The notes beneath the pieces were generated by a model. That model was given only the letters and a program-made list of their open reading frames with translations, was not told the origin of the DNA and ran no database searches. Shown in pieces: positions 8,397-17,100 of a stretch of 64,000 nt of DNA; the first letter of the stretch is position 1; every line of letters starts with the position of its first letter. The DNA lies in the NCBI GenBank assembly GCA_965279735.1, contig OZ257260.1, forward strand, positions 3,534,001 through 3,598,000. Direction: 5' to 3'. The position numbers and the translations under genes were made by a program. The DNA comes from CAIUGU01 sp965279735. Lineage in GTDB: Bacteria > Pseudomonadota > Gammaproteobacteria > Steroidobacterales > Steroidobacteraceae.

Positions 8397-9872
8397 ATGT
8401 CAATGCAGAATCTGGTCAGAAAGCCTCTTGTGGCTGGAGTACTCGGCGCGCTCGTGGCTGCCGTTCCCTTGAGCACGTTACTCGCACGCGGCTCGACGGC
8501 GGAACTTGCGACGACCACAGTGGCCGCGGCGCCTGTCGCTCCATCGTCGGCGTTGCCTCGTTCCGGTGTGCAGCTTCCGGACTTCAGCGCGCTTGTGGAG
8601 CGCTACGGCCCGGCTGTGGTGAACATCAGCGTCAAGGCGAACATGAAGACGAGCAACGGCATGCAGATGCCGCCCGGCATGAGCCAGGACGATCCGCTGT
8701 TCCGCTTCTTCCAGGGCGATCCCCGGCAGCAGCAGCGTGAAACACCTGTTCGCGGTGAAGGCTCGGGTTTCATCGTGGATGCCGACGGCATCGTGCTGAC
8801 CAATGCACACGTGGTGCAGGACGCGAAGGAAGTCACGGTCAAGCTCACCGACAAGCGTGAATTCATTGCGAAGGTGCTGGGCAGCGACGAGAAGAGCGAC
8901 GTCGCCGTGCTCAAGATCGAAGCGAAGAATCTGCCCACCGTGCGCCTCGGCAATCCGGCGAATGTGAAAGTCGGTGAATGGGTCGTCGCGATCGGTGCTC
9001 CGTTCGGCTTCGAGAACTCAGTGACGCAGGGCATCGTGAGTGCGAAAGGACGAGTACTGCCCGACGGTTCCTATGTGCCGTTCCTGCAGACCGACGTCGC
9101 GATCAATCCCGGCAACTCCGGTGGTCCGCTGTTCAATCTCAACGGCGAAGTGATCGGCATCAATTCGCAGATCTACTCGCGCAGTGGTGGTTACCAGGGC
9201 GTGTCGTTCTCCATCCCGATGGATGTCGCGATGAGTGTCGCGAGCCAGTTGCGTGACAGCGGCCATGTTTCACGTGCCCGCCTCGGCGTGACGATCCAGA
9301 CACTGGACCAGGGCCTGGCGCAGTCGTTCGGCCTGTCTCAGGCGAAGGGCGCATTGGTCGCGAGCGTCGAGAAGGATGGTCCCGCCGCGAAAGCCGGACT
9401 TGAAGCCGGCGATGTCATCCTGTCCGTCGAAGGCCAGGCGATCAGTGAATCGTCCGAGCTGCCGGTGGCAATTGCCAGTCGTCAGCCCGGTTCCAAGGTG
9501 GACGTCGAGATCTGGCGGAAGAACCGCAAACAGGATCTGTCGGTAAAGCTCGGTGAGATGGATGGCCCGAAGACGGCCTCCAACGCGGGCAACACTGCGG
9601 AGGAATCAGGTCGACTCGGGCTCTCGGTGCGTCCTCTGACTGCCGATGAGCAGCGTGAACTCGAAACGCAGGGCGGCCTGCTGGTTCAGGATGTTGGCGG
9701 TGCTGCGGCCGAAGCCGGCATTCAACCGGGTGATGTGCTGCTGTCCGCGAATGGTCAGGCCATCAAGAGCATCGAGGAACTGAAAGGCATCGTCGCGAAG
9801 AGCCAGCACCACATCGCGCTGCTCATGCAACGTGGCGAGTCGCGGCTGTTCGTGCCTGTTGAACTCGGATGA
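8397..9872 (+). CDS. Do-family periplasmic serine protease (DegQ/MucD type)
   Basis: Envelope quality-control protease and chaperone of 491 residues. CAGGAG lies 7 bp before the ATG. An N-terminal signal/anchor segment runs through about residue 32. The trypsin-like triad is complete: H138 in LTNAHVVQ, D168 in KSDVAVLKI and S241 in NPGNSGGPLF. Two PDZ domains follow: SRARLGVTIQTLDQGLAQSFG onward, and a second near ESGRLGLSVRPLTADEQREL. The first PDZ contains GDVILSVEGQAI and the second GDVLLSANGQAI. The architecture and length match DegP/DegQ/MucD. The gene follows a two-component system and is probably under its control through the box at 8299. A strong terminator ends the unit. Confidence 0.96.
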   Translation: MSMQNLVRKPLVAGVLGALVAAVPLSTLLARGSTAELATTTVAAAPVAPSSALPRSGVQLPDFSALVERYGPAVVNISVKANMKTSNGMQMPPGMSQDDPLFRFFQGDPRQQQRETPVRGEGSGFIVDADGIVLTNAHVVQDAKEVTVKLTDKREFIAKVLGSDEKSDVAVLKIEAKNLPTVRLGNPANVKVGEWVVAIGAPFGFENSVTQGIVSAKGRVLPDGSYVPFLQTDVAINPGNSGGPLFNLNGEVIGINSQIYSRSGGYQGVSFSIPMDVAMSVASQLRDSGHVSRARLGVTIQTLDQGLAQSFGLSQAKGALVASVEKDGPAAKAGLEAGDVILSVEGQAISESSELPVAIASRQPGSKVDVEIWRKNRKQDLSVKLGEMDGPKTASNAGNTAEESGRLGLSVRPLTADEQRELETQGGLLVQDVGGAAAEAGIQPGDVLLSANGQAIKSIEELKGIVAKSQHHIALLMQRGESRLFVPVELG

Positions 9873-9911
9873 TTGATTTCTGATCTGGCCTGGCGCTGTA
9901 TCTTCCCTGTG

Positions 9912-9940
9912 GCCGGTGCGATGGCGCACCGGCTTTTTTT
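9912..9940 (+). terminator. Rho-independent terminator after the Do protease gene
   Basis: A perfect 9-bp stem GCCGGTGCG (9912-9920) / CGCACCGGC (9925-9933) with a 4-base loop is followed at once by seven T (9934-9940). The T-run overlaps the stop codon of the convergent acvB gene. On the opposite strand there is no T-tract, so it serves only rightward transcription. Confidence 0.93.
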
Positions 9941-11327
9941 ACTTCTGCAAACCCGCGGCGCGCAGGATGGTTGCAGCGAGCAGCGCGTAGTTGCCGTTGA
10001 AATGATGGCCACCGGCCAGCGGGACTGGCTGAACATGCTTGCGATCCAGCTGGGGGCAAGCGGAATCATCGTCCTCGACACCGTAGATGCACACTGCAGG
10101 CGCGCCCGACATCTTCGACGTTTCCGGCAGCACGGCTTTTCCCTTCCCGTCGTCCGCTACCCAGTTCGCGAAGTGGAATTCGAAATCGGCCGTCGTGCCG
10201 AGGCCGGTCATTGCGACCAGCGACACCTTGTTTTTCGATGCTTCAGGCAACCGGTTCACCAGGAAGGGCAGCACGTTCGCACCCTGCGAATAGCCGAGCA
10301 GCAGTACACGCGATTTGCTCCATTCATGACTGTAGTGTCGGATGACCCGGTCCGCATCGACGGCAAGCTCCTCGGGCGTGCGGGCCTTCCAGAAATAGCG
10401 CAGTGAATCCCAGCCCACCACGGGTATTCCGCGCGCGGACAACGCGGCGGCCACATCCTTGTCGAGGCCAGTCCAGCCACCATCACCGGAGAGCAGGACG
10501 GCAAACGCATCCACTTCGGCGCCGTTCGCTTTGACCTCGACCAGTGGCAGGTCCGCAATCTCGGTTGCTGAGCCACCCGCCAGTGCAGCAGGTTTCGCTT
10601 GTAGCTGTCCGATCGCTTCGTGGATCCTTGCATTGAAGCCGGCCGTGTTGGGCGCAAGCGAGGTACCGCTGCGAATCGTGATCAGATCGCTTTCCGGCAG
10701 GTGCGAAAGAAAGGTGTTCGTACTGCGGACGTCGCACTGCCTGCCTGAGGCGTCGGGTTGCACGACCCAGCGCGTATGCGAGCGCTTGATCGGCAGCAAC
10801 TCAGTCGTCCTGCTCGCCGCGTGCACGGAGGTACGCAGGTCGTCGCCTTTACACAATGGAGTGCGTACCTTGAGATCCGGGCAGAAGTCCACCGACAGAA
10901 CGCCGGCGTAGGTACTCGTAGGTGCCTGTGCGATCAATGCATAGCCCAGCGCGGCCCCGGACTCAAAGCCTACGAAGTAAGGCTTGTGATACGCGGGCAG
11001 TTTGTAATGCGCCTGCAGGAAATGGCTCAGGCCTTCAAAATCCGCGCCGAAATCGACGCATCCCGCCTTGGGGTCCTGCAGTCCTGCGAGCAGGCGGGGC
11101 ATGTCGATGCGAACCGCCAGGGTTCCCTGCCCGGCAAGCGACTCGGCAAGGCTGGTTACCTCCTCTTCCTGCTGGCCGGCATCTGTGAGGAGATACACGA
11201 CACTGCGGACTTCAGCGGCAGGTCGATACACCGTCATGTTCTCGAACCGGCCATTCGAGAGCGTTTCGGCTGAATTCGCTTGCGCCCAAAGGAGGCTTGC
11301 GACGAAGACGCTGAAAATAATCCTCAT
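9939..11327 (-). CDS. acvB: AcvB/VirJ-family protein, probable lysyl-phosphatidylglycerol hydrolase
   Basis: Periplasmic alpha/beta hydrolase of 462 residues. The start is the ATG at 11327, which overlaps the mprF stop (ATGA) and begins a signal peptide (MRIIFSVFVASLLWAQANSA). A longer upstream frame would lie inside mprF. The C-terminal VirJ domain is diagnostic: LSGDGGWTGLDKDVAAALS, GIPVVGWDSLRYFW, and a nucleophile elbow GYSQG in VLLLGYSQGANVLPF. A less conserved N-terminal half (about residues 20-220) is also hydrolase-like. Known AcvB proteins cleave lysyl-PG in the periplasm, and the position behind mprF fits that role exactly: one gene makes the lipid, the next removes it. Confidence 0.9.
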   Translation of the reverse strand: MRIIFSVFVASLLWAQANSAETLSNGRFENMTVYRPAAEVRSVVYLLTDAGQQEEEVTSLAESLAGQGTLAVRIDMPRLLAGLQDPKAGCVDFGADFEGLSHFLQAHYKLPAYHKPYFVGFESGAALGYALIAQAPTSTYAGVLSVDFCPDLKVRTPLCKGDDLRTSVHAASRTTELLPIKRSHTRWVVQPDASGRQCDVRSTNTFLSHLPESDLITIRSGTSLAPNTAGFNARIHEAIGQLQAKPAALAGGSATEIADLPLVEVKANGAEVDAFAVLLSGDGGWTGLDKDVAAALSARGIPVVGWDSLRYFWKARTPEELAVDADRVIRHYSHEWSKSRVLLLGYSQGANVLPFLVNRLPEASKNKVSLVAMTGLGTTADFEFHFANWVADDGKGKAVLPETSKMSGAPAVCIYGVEDDDSACPQLDRKHVQPVPLAGGHHFNGNYALLAATILRAAGLQK

Positions 11328-13924
11328 GGTTTGTCCCGGGTGCTGATGCCATCCGCAATCAATGTGGCGATATCGACCAGCATGATGAGGGGAATGAGGC
11401 CGCCAGGTGCGACGAGGTAGCGCGCTTCCCATTCCGGATCAAACTTTTCCTTGAACGAGCGTAGTCCGCGGAAGTTGTAGAAGTTCTCGCCTCGCGTGAA
11501 CAGGATGCGACCCAGCCGATGCCATCTGGGCGCGAGCCGGTGAGTAGCCATTCCCGCCAGCGGCGCCATGCCGAGGCCGAAGCGCTTGAAGCCCAGCGAC
11601 TGGTAATGAAGGATCACTTTCGCAAACAGGAAGTCCATCGTGCCGGGGGGTGCATAGGGATGGTGACGCATGAGGTCGATGCTCACCTCGTCCTGCTGGC
11701 CGGTTCTCAGCATCGATGCGAAGGCGATGATGCGGTCGCCTTGTCTTACAACCGCGACTTCGTTACGAGATATGTACTCAGGATCGAAGACGCCAAGTGA
11801 AAAACCTTTTTCCCTGGTTTGGTGCATTTCCAGCCACGATGCCGAGACATGGGCAAGATCCGCCATGAGCGGCGGAAGGTTCTCCGGTGTGACGATCTCC
11901 AGCTTCAGTCCTTCGCGCTCGCCGCGGTTGTGTCCTGCTCGCAGGTTGGCACGGCGATTTCCCTTGAGGCTGAATTCCGGCAGCGACAGGTAGGCATGCT
12001 CGCCGAGTTTGTAGGCACGCAAACCCGCATCAAGGTAGAGAGGCAATGACTGCGGGCGAACCTGGTAGAACGCCGCGCGGCCCCCGTGACGATCCGCGAG
12101 TTCGATGAAGCGCCAGATCAGCTCCCGCCATTCCTTTTCCGGTCCTACCGGATCGAACAGTCCGATCCACGAGCGGCGGCGTTTGCCATACATGATGAAA
12201 GCGTTGCCGGATTCCGAGAACAGGAAAGGCTTGTCGCCCAGTAACGCCAGCGATGCGCCCGCTGAACCCTGTGCCCGGACAACGGCAGCCGCGGCTTCGA
12301 GATCGGCAGAAGAAGGTGGCGACAGCCTGCCCGAGGCGGGCCTGAACAATTGCCACGCCGCCACGGCAAGACTCAGCAGCATGATTGCGGTAATCGCGCG
12401 CAGGCTGCGGGGTGCGTGGCCATCGAATTCGAACTGCCACCACAGTTCTTGCGCGTAGGCGACATCGCGATAGGCGAAGAACAGCAGCCACACCGTCGCC
12501 GCAAGGACGCAACCCACTGCAACCCACCAGCCAACCGACAGGTTCTGGGCAAACAGCGATGCACGACGATCGAATTCCTTCCTCGTCAGCAGCAGCACCA
12601 GCAGCAGGAAGCCCAGCGCGAGCAGTTCGCCAACGGCAATGCCTTTGGGCAATGCCAGCAGCATGAGGACCGCCGTGAGTCCCGTCGCCGCCCACCATGC
12701 GGCATCGAGCCGCGACAGCAATCCGCGTGCGATGAAGAGCAGCAACAGACCGGCGACACTGCCGATGAAGTGGGAAGCCTCGACAACAGGTAGCGGGACG
12801 TGCAGCGAGAGCAGTTCCTCCGCCTCGCGCGTTGCGGGTGTGACGCCCGAGATCAGAAGCAACACGCCGGTGATGACGGTGAGCGTTGCCAGGAAGAGCG
12901 GTGAAAGTCTGGCCGCTGCCCGTGCGAACGGCGCGGCTGCCCCCGCGCGAAGTTCAAATACCACGAGCAATACGATGGCCAGCGCGAGCGGCAGCAAGAA
13001 GTAGATGCCGCGATATAGGATGAGCGCGCCGGCCAGCGCTTCCGTCGGGACCTTGCCGCCCGCGGCGAGCAGCATGATGGCTTCGAAAACGCCGATTCCG
13101 CCGGGCACATGACTCAGTACGCCGAGTGCGATGGCGAGCGCATAGAAACCGGTAAAGCTCGCGAAACCAATGGAGCTCTCCGGCAACAGGAACCACAACA
13201 CGCCGGCGGCGGCGCAGATATCGAGCGCCGAAATCACCAGCTGCTGGATCGCGAGTTGCCATGACGGCAGCCTGATCTGCCAGCGCTCGCCCAGGCGGAT
13301 CTCGCTTCGCATGCCGCACAGCACGATGAACAGGACGCCTGCCGCGATGACAATGCCCGCGACCAGTTCGAGCAACCAGGCAGGTGCGTGCAGGACCCTT
13401 GCGGCATCGTCTGCGCCCCACAGCAAGCCGGCTGCACCGACGATCGCGATGCTGAAGCCGAACGCGATGGCATTGAAGACAACGGCCTGCCCGATGCGGG
13501 CGGGCTCGACCCCTGCGGCGGAATACATCCGGAACCGGACTGCGCCTCCTGTCAGTACGCCGAGTCCGACGGTATTGCCGAGCGCGTATGCAGAGAACGA
13601 GGTTGCAGCGATGATCCGTGCGGGCACTTTCGCGCCTATGTACCGCAGGCTGGAAACGTCGTAGCCCATCAGCATCACGTAGCTGCAGGCAGTGGCCGCG
13701 ATCGCGAGCCAGATGGACGCCACGGGCGTGGTGCGGATGGCCTCGACCACCTCGGCATAGCTGATCTCGGCGAGCAGATCGCGGGAAGCGATGAAGAGCA
13801 GCCCGGCAAGCAGCAGGGCGACGGCCGGCCAGAGCAGGACGCGCAAGCGTGAAAGGCCTTTCGCCAGTTGTTTTGTCTGGGCCTCTGGATCAATCGCCGC
13901 GGCGTCGTTCAAGACTCTCCCCAC
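11324..13924 (-). CDS. mprF: Bifunctional lysyl-phosphatidylglycerol synthase/flippase MprF
   Basis: Integral membrane protein of 866 residues, the usual length for MprF. The N-terminal part (about 30-530) is a string of membrane helices, the flippase domain. The C-terminal part (about 560-850) is the cytoplasmic tRNA-dependent aminoacyl transferase (DUF2156-type GNAT fold), with LFDPVGPEKEW, FYQVRPQSLPLYLDAG, GEHAYLSLPEFSLKGN and HPYAPPGTMDFLFAKVILHYQ. The predicted start is a GTG with AAAGG upstream. It moves lysine onto phosphatidylglycerol and exposes the product outside, lowering surface negative charge and sensitivity to cationic peptides. It is translationally coupled to acvB. Lysine rather than alanine specificity is assumed from the family. 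Confidence 0.95.
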   Translation of the reverse strand: MGRVLNDAAAIDPEAQTKQLAKGLSRLRVLLWPAVALLLAGLLFIASRDLLAEISYAEVVEAIRTTPVASIWLAIAATACSYVMLMGYDVSSLRYIGAKVPARIIAATSFSAYALGNTVGLGVLTGGAVRFRMYSAAGVEPARIGQAVVFNAIAFGFSIAIVGAAGLLWGADDAARVLHAPAWLLELVAGIVIAAGVLFIVLCGMRSEIRLGERWQIRLPSWQLAIQQLVISALDICAAAGVLWFLLPESSIGFASFTGFYALAIALGVLSHVPGGIGVFEAIMLLAAGGKVPTEALAGALILYRGIYFLLPLALAIVLLVVFELRAGAAAPFARAAARLSPLFLATLTVITGVLLLISGVTPATREAEELLSLHVPLPVVEASHFIGSVAGLLLLFIARGLLSRLDAAWWAATGLTAVLMLLALPKGIAVGELLALGFLLLVLLLTRKEFDRRASLFAQNLSVGWWVAVGCVLAATVWLLFFAYRDVAYAQELWWQFEFDGHAPRSLRAITAIMLLSLAVAAWQLFRPASGRLSPPSSADLEAAAAVVRAQGSAGASLALLGDKPFLFSESGNAFIMYGKRRRSWIGLFDPVGPEKEWRELIWRFIELADRHGGRAAFYQVRPQSLPLYLDAGLRAYKLGEHAYLSLPEFSLKGNRRANLRAGHNRGEREGLKLEIVTPENLPPLMADLAHVSASWLEMHQTREKGFSLGVFDPEYISRNEVAVVRQGDRIIAFASMLRTGQQDEVSIDLMRHHPYAPPGTMDFLFAKVILHYQSLGFKRFGLGMAPLAGMATHRLAPRWHRLGRILFTRGENFYNFRGLRSFKEKFDPEWEARYLVAPGGLIPLIMLVDIATLIADGISTRDKP

Positions 13925-14008
13925 CCTTTCCCTTTACCGCGCGTGACCGGTAGCACACACTTCAGCGCGCTTTAGTTCCGCGCTTAAGTTACCTGATCGA
14001 CTAGGACC

Positions 14009-14845
14009 ATGCCGGAAGAACCTTTACTCAAAGAACAATCACTGGCGGGCCGGACCATTGCCCTGCCGGAAACCCGTGAGCTCGATGTCTTTGCCGCCAT
14101 GCTGGAGCGCCGCGGGGCGACGGTCCTCCGTTGTCCGCTGGTCGCGATTCTCGACGCGCCCGATCCTGCACCGATCCTTGCCTGGATTCGCGGCTTCAAT
14201 GCCGGAAACTGCAATGATCTGGTCCTGCTGACCGGCGAAGGGTTGCGGCGGCTGATGGGCTGCATCGAGCGGAACGCTCCCGAACTGCGGGAGCCATTCC
14301 TGGCGAGCTTAGGCGCAGTGCGAAAAATCACCCGCGGTCCGAAACCCGCTCGGGCGCTGCGGGAGCTGGGTTTGAAGACCGATTTTGCGGCAGAGGTGCC
14401 GACCACCGAAGGCGTGATCGCTACCTTGAAGAATTTCGATCTCAAGGGCAGGACGGTGGGGGTACAGCTTTACGGGACGGAGCCCAATCTTCCGCTCATC
14501 GAATTCCTGCAGCAGGCCGGCGCGCAGGTGGCTACGGTGGCGCCTTACATCTATGCCGACAAGACGGCAGATGCCGCCGTCACCGCGCTGCTTGAACGTC
14601 TGGGGCAAGGCACTGTAGATGCCATAGCGTTCACCAGTACGCCCCAGGTCACGCGCCTGTTTGCCGTGGCCGACGCCGCGACGGTGAAGGCCGCACTCGC
14701 GAAAACACTGGTTGCTGCGGTCGGTCCAGTCGTTGCCGATACGCTGGCCGAACATGGGATCGACGCCCCGCTGATGCCGACCGAGTCGTTCTTCCTCAAG
14801 CCGCTGACGACCGCCCTCGAGCAGGCGCTGGGGCCGAAGAAGTAA
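14009..14845 (+). CDS. hemD: Uroporphyrinogen-III synthase
   Basis: Cyclises hydroxymethylbilane to uroporphyrinogen III in tetrapyrrole synthesis. The 278 residues are in the family range, with the two-lobed HemD fold. The N-terminal lobe has LAGRTIALPETRELDVFAAMLERRG, the linker TEGVIATLKNFDLKGRTVGVQLYG, and the C-terminal lobe has VDAIAFTSTPQVTRLFAVAD and VAAVGPVVADTLAEHGI. HemD sequences are poorly conserved, but this pattern is clear. The gene stands alone, without hemC or hemX beside it, and is divergent from mprF across 84 bp. Confidence 0.88.
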   Translation: MPEEPLLKEQSLAGRTIALPETRELDVFAAMLERRGATVLRCPLVAILDAPDPAPILAWIRGFNAGNCNDLVLLTGEGLRRLMGCIERNAPELREPFLASLGAVRKITRGPKPARALRELGLKTDFAAEVPTTEGVIATLKNFDLKGRTVGVQLYGTEPNLPLIEFLQQAGAQVATVAPYIYADKTADAAVTALLERLGQGTVDAIAFTSTPQVTRLFAVADAATVKAALAKTLVAAVGPVVADTLAEHGIDAPLMPTESFFLKPLTTALEQALGPKK

Positions 14846-14884
14846 GGGCAAGGGCGCCTGTGGCCAGCGCCCCGCGCCTGTTTC

Positions 14885-14989
14885 CTAACGTCTTTCGGCT
14901 TTCTTCTCTTTCTTCGCCGCGCGCTTTTCTTCCAGCGTCTTGGCGGGTTTCTTCTTGTCTTCCTTCTTCCGGTCCATGCCCTTGCCCAT
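14885..14989 (-). CDS. Small highly basic protein, 34 residues
   Basis: A short reading frame with ATG at 14989 preceded by AGAGG at a suitable distance. The product starts MGKGMDRKKEDKKKPAKTL and continues as a Lys/Arg/Glu-rich, probably helical chain ending in ERR. About half of the residues are charged. Such 30-40 residue basic proteins are often left unannotated. The composition would suit binding to RNA, DNA or ribosomes, but no function is known. The ribosome-binding site and non-random composition support a real gene; lack of a recognised family keeps confidence moderate. Confidence 0.55.
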   Translation of the reverse strand: MGKGMDRKKEDKKKPAKTLEEKRAAKKEKKAERR

Positions 14990-15067
14990 AGCGGCCTACC
15001 TCTTCAGTGGATGATGCAGCGACAAATCTAACCAATCGTTCCATTCTTGCCAAAGCCCAAAGCCCTT

Positions 15068-15988
15068 TTACTGCGGCTCCAGCCGCTCGCCTTCCGGAGG
15101 CGGGAATTGCCGGCAACATTCTGCCAGCCAGTCATGGAAACGCATGACCTTCGGCAGATCGTAATGATGCGCGGGAGCGACGAAATAATAAGCCGCCCGC
15201 TGCCGGACGCTCTGTTCCGAGGGGCGTACCAGTCGCCCCGCTGCGAGATCTGCGGCCACCAGTGACCAGCGGGCGAGGGCGAGGCCCTGGCTGTTTTCTG
15301 CAGCTGACAGCGCCTGCAAAGCATCGGCCATTACGGGGCCATGTTCCGCCCGCGTCGTATCGCCACCGACCCGGCGCAGCCAGTCCTGCCAAGGTTCGCC
15401 GGCACTATGGAGCAACGGGTACTTGTTGAGATCGCCGAGAGTGCGAATCGGCCCATGCTTCGCGAACAGCTCGGGACTCGTGACGGGGAAGACCCATTCA
15501 TCCAGCATCTTCTCGGCGCGCAGGTCAGGCCAATCGCCCGTTCCGTAGCGGACCGCCGCATGGAAGTCGGTCTGCATGAAATCGACCAGCTCATCGCTCG
15601 CGTTGAAACGCAGATCGATCTCGGGATGTTTCTGGTAAAACCCCCCGAGGCGCGGCAGCAGCCACTTCTGCAGGAACGATCCCAGCAGGCTGATGTTGAG
15701 CAGGCCGGAGGTGCGGTCGCGACGGATCTGTTCAACGGCGAGCGACAGTTCCTCAAAGCCCCGGCGCACCCCGGGCAGCAGTCGCTTGCCCTGGGGCGTG
15801 AGGCGGACGGACCGGCTGTGGCGCTTGAAAAGAGGGGTTTCGAGAAACTGCTCCAGCGTCTTGATCTGGGTGCTGATCGCGGCGGTGGTGACGTTGAGGG
15901 CGGTCGCCGCGTCGGTAAAGCTCATGTGCTGGGCCACGGCCTCGAAGGCACGCAGCGCGGTCAGCGGGAGCTTGATGGAATCCGTCAT
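15068..15988 (-). CDS. LysR-family transcriptional regulator (GcvA-like)
   Basis: Regulator of 306 residues. The start is the ATG at 15988 (MTDSIKLPLTALRAFEAVAQH), which puts the N-terminal winged helix at the usual place; a longer frame to 16075 adds 29 unlike residues. The helix-turn-helix is MSFTDAATALNVTTAAISTQIKTLEQFLETPLF, then RLTPQGKRLLPGVRRGFEEL. The effector-binding domain follows, with ISLLGSFLQKWLLPRLGGFYQKHPEIDLRF and RYGTGDWPDLRAEKMLDEWVFPV, typical of the GcvA/AmpR subgroup. It is divergent from the acetyltransferase gene at 16093 across an AT-rich gap, so that gene is a candidate target. The inducer is unknown. Confidence 0.93.
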   Translation of the reverse strand: MTDSIKLPLTALRAFEAVAQHMSFTDAATALNVTTAAISTQIKTLEQFLETPLFKRHSRSVRLTPQGKRLLPGVRRGFEELSLAVEQIRRDRTSGLLNISLLGSFLQKWLLPRLGGFYQKHPEIDLRFNASDELVDFMQTDFHAAVRYGTGDWPDLRAEKMLDEWVFPVTSPELFAKHGPIRTLGDLNKYPLLHSAGEPWQDWLRRVGGDTTRAEHGPVMADALQALSAAENSQGLALARWSLVAADLAAGRLVRPSEQSVRQRAAYYFVAPAHHYDLPKVMRFHDWLAECCRQFPPPEGERLEPQ

Positions 15989-15997
15989 TGTTAGTTT

Positions 15998-16031
15998 CTT
16001 TAAAAGCGATCCCTTTACCTTCAGCTTAAAG
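15998..16031. promoter_or_regulatory. Interrupted dyad in the lysR/acetyltransferase divergent gap
   Basis: CTTTAA (15998-16003) and TTAAAG (16026-16031) form an interrupted inverted repeat just upstream of the LysR gene, in a stretch clearly richer in A and T than its surroundings. LysR proteins usually bind such dyads next to their own promoter. The assignment rests on position and symmetry only. Confidence 0.3.
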
Positions 16032-16092
16032 TACGCCAACCCACAAAAAAAGTTAACATCTATTTTTGGCCGCAACCCTCCCGGTGATCGCT

Positions 16093-16584
16093 ATGAACAA
16101 CCGTCTGGAAACCCGGATCGAGCCGGCCACCCGAGCCGACGTCCCGTTGATCCTCACGATGATCCGGGAGCTGGCGGAGTTCGAGCATTTACTCCATGAA
16201 GCGGTAGCGACCGAAACCGGGATTGCCGAAGCGCTGTTCGGCGCCCGGCCCTATGCCGAGGTCCTGATCGCACGAGTGGGGCCCGACGTTGCCGGGTTCG
16301 CGCTCTTCTTCCACAACTACTCGACCTTCATGGGCAAGCCCGGCATCTACCTCGAGGATCTCTACATCCGTCCGGCGTATAGGGGCCATGGTTGCGGCAA
16401 GGCATTGCTCACCCACATCGCCCGGCTCGCGCTGGAGCGGGGGTGCGGTCGCTATGAATGGTCCGTCCTTGACTGGAACCAGCGTGCCATCGATTTCTAC
16501 CAGGCACTGGGCGCCAAGCCGATGAGCGATTGGACGATCATGCGGGTGACGGGGGAAGCGCTTCAGAAGTTGGCGAACAAGTGA
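16093..16584 (+). CDS. GNAT acetyltransferase, spermidine/thialysine N-acetyltransferase-like
   Basis: Acetyl-CoA-dependent N-acetyltransferase of 163 residues. The ATG at 16093 (MNNRLETRIEPATRADV) is preferred to an upstream in-frame TTG. The chain follows the SSAT pattern: IEPATRADVPLILTMIRELAEFE, GFALFFHNYSTFMGKPGIYLEDLYI, the acetyl-CoA loop RPAYRGHGCGKALL, then WSVLDWNQRAIDFYQALGA. The long match to the SSAT/thialysine group suggests a polyamine or lysine-analogue substrate, though GNAT substrates are hard to assign. It diverges from a LysR regulator. A repeat element begins right behind its stop codon. Confidence 0.88.
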   Translation: MNNRLETRIEPATRADVPLILTMIRELAEFEHLLHEAVATETGIAEALFGARPYAEVLIARVGPDVAGFALFFHNYSTFMGKPGIYLEDLYIRPAYRGHGCGKALLTHIARLALERGCGRYEWSVLDWNQRAIDFYQALGAKPMSDWTIMRVTGEALQKLANK

Positions 16585-16585
16585 C

Positions 16586-16753
16586 GGCCGATTTCATCGG
16601 CAAGTGGGCCGCTGGCAAGTAGGCCTGTCGGCAGGTCAGAGTCGGAGCAAACAGGCCGACTTTATTATGGCCGTCCCTGGGCCACGGTCGGCAAATGGCA
16701 TCCGCAAATGGCCGCTCTGCGGCAAATAGCCTGCCGGCAGGCGAGAGACTCAG
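16586..16753. repeat. Intergenic repeat element, copy 1 (GGCAAGTAGGCC family)
   Basis: The gap starts directly after the acetyltransferase stop and is filled with variants of the unit YGGCAARTRGGCC and YCGGCAGGT (about 16598, 16613, 16628, 16689, 16702, 16720, 16733), plus GGCCGAC-type palindromic pieces. The same vocabulary fills 27424-27587, also directly behind a stop codon. No protein is encoded. A REP-like structured RNA or DNA element is the simplest reading. Confidence 0.65.
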
Positions 16754-16831
16754 CAGCCAACTTGCTGCGGTGCTCAGGGCGTAAGCTCAGGTGCCGGTCT
16801 GGAATCCCGGACTGAACCTGAGGAGCTATCC

Positions 16832-17035
16832 ATGTCTGTTGCACGCATTACTGAAATCAGTTCCACCTCGAAGAAGAGCTTTGACGATGCCGTGGAGAAT
16901 GGCGTGAAGCGCGCGTCAAAGACGCTGAAGAACGTCACCGGCGCCTGGGTCGCCGATCACGAGGTCAGCATCTCGAAGGGCAAGATCTCTGAATATAAAG
17001 TCCGACTTAAAGTGACTTTCGTTCTCGAAGATTGA
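16832..17035 (+). CDS. Dodecin (flavin-storage protein)
   Basis: Small protein of 67 residues that assembles into a hollow dodecamer and stores or buffers flavins. GAGGAGCT precedes the ATG. The whole chain fits the family: MSVARITEISSTSKKSFDDA, VKRASKTLKNVTGAWVADHE with the conserved Trp that stacks on the flavin, then ISEYKVRLKVTFVLED. It stands alone between two repeat-containing gaps, followed by a hairpin. Confidence 0.95.
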   Translation: MSVARITEISSTSKKSFDDAVENGVKRASKTLKNVTGAWVADHEVSISKGKISEYKVRLKVTFVLED

Positions 17036-17054
17036 TCCGGGCACGGCCCTTGAA

Positions 17055-17073
17055 CCGGAGGGCCGCCCTCCGG
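17055..17073 (+). terminator. GC-rich hairpin behind dodecin gene (possible terminator)
   Basis: CCGGAGGG / CCCTCCGG form an 8-bp stem with a 3-base loop, 20 bp after the dodecin stop. There is no T-tract, so intrinsic termination would be weak; it may instead protect the 3' end. It abuts the left inverted repeat of the islet described at 17071. Confidence 0.4.
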
Positions 17074-17100
17074 CCGGGGTACGCGTTCAGCCTTTCCGAC
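17071..17100 (+). repeat. Left 30-bp inverted repeat of the islet
   Basis: Starts CGGCCGGGGTACGCGTTCAG and ends in CCTTTCCGAC. It is the inverse of 18987-19016, with differences only at bases 13 and 28. Confidence 0.8.
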
